A stretch of DNA of 33,342 nt, from contig DCHO01000024.1 of NCBI GenBank assembly GCA_002315655.1, positions 1 through 33,342 on the forward strand. Reading direction: 5' to 3'. The first letter of the stretch is position 1. Each line of letters opens with the position of its first letter. Shown here one piece after another: positions 33,292 to 33,342 of this stretch. This DNA is from Christensenella sp. UBA1750 (lineage in GTDB: Bacteria > Bacillota > Clostridia > Christensenellales > UBA1750). The position numbers and the translations under genes are program-made. Under the pieces are notes generated by a model. It did not search any database. It was not told where the DNA came from and worked only from the letters and a program-made list of their open reading frames with translations.

Positions 33292-33320
33292 AGAATACCT
33301 TTTTTCGCGGAATAAATCAA
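33292..33320 (-). promoter_or_regulatory. Promoter of the alpha-galactosidase gene
   Basis: On the minus strand TTGATT (33320-33315), a 17-base spacer and TATTCT (33297-33292). The leader is about 35 bases. No clear operator palindrome is visible up to the window edge. Confidence 0.7.
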
Positions 33321-33342
33321 GAAAAGAGTTACATCTAACAGG

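Overview
The window is a dense, chromosome-like stretch with about 31 protein genes, strong AGGAGG-type ribosome binding sites, frequent GTG/TTG starts and a marked preference for G or C at third codon positions. The gene set includes a paired catalytic GlgC and non-catalytic GlgD, an SPFH protein with zinc ribbons followed by a DUF4428 protein, lipoproteins with short signal peptides, a DppA-type D-aminopeptidase and a Fe-S aldo/keto reductase. This points to an anaerobic Clostridia-class Firmicute, most likely a gut member of the Oscillospirales. The taxonomic call is inference. I see no rRNA, tRNA, phage, transposase or CRISPR genes.

Layout. 1-2150: a structured repeat, then an array of small hairpins separated by a constant ATTTCAC heptamer, then two overlapping short-chain dehydrogenase genes, then a second copy of the first repeat and a bidirectional terminator. 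2156-3307 (-): a Gfo/Idh/MocA oxidoreductase. 3538-6692 (+): SPFH/zinc-ribbon protein, DUF4428 protein and lipoprotein. 6734-7105: a second family of structured repeat. 7106-9310 (-): M20 dipeptidase then M55 D-aminopeptidase. 9484-12606 (+): a SWIM/SNF2 helicase. 12721-14720 (-): mazE-mazF, Fe-S aldo/keto reductase and a DUF2442 protein. 14905-19454 (+): the glycogen operon glgC-glgD-PIG-L deacetylase-glgA. 19588-22955 (+): a DUF2461 protein, transketolase and a GNAT acetyltransferase. 23092-26980 (+): aspartate kinase, orphan lipoprotein, double-GNAT protein and a TSUP transporter. 27100-28200 (+): a second Gfo/Idh/MocA protein. 28255-30790 (-): sirtuin, chorismate mutase, AzlC, AzlD and Nudix. 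30791-31065: a second copy of the 6734-7105 repeat type plus a very stable hairpin. 31066-33249 (-): a GH36 alpha-galactosidase with a good promoter at the window edge.

Metabolically the region covers sugar use (alpha-galactosidase, two Gfo/Idh/MocA proteins, SDRs), glycogen storage, the pentose phosphate pathway, aspartate-family and aromatic amino acid entry points, and peptide turnover. The least explained content is non-coding. Two families of structured elements each occur twice, with conserved blocks or loops but different stem sequences. Next to one of them lies the ATTTCAC hairpin array. These are the best candidates for something undescribed.
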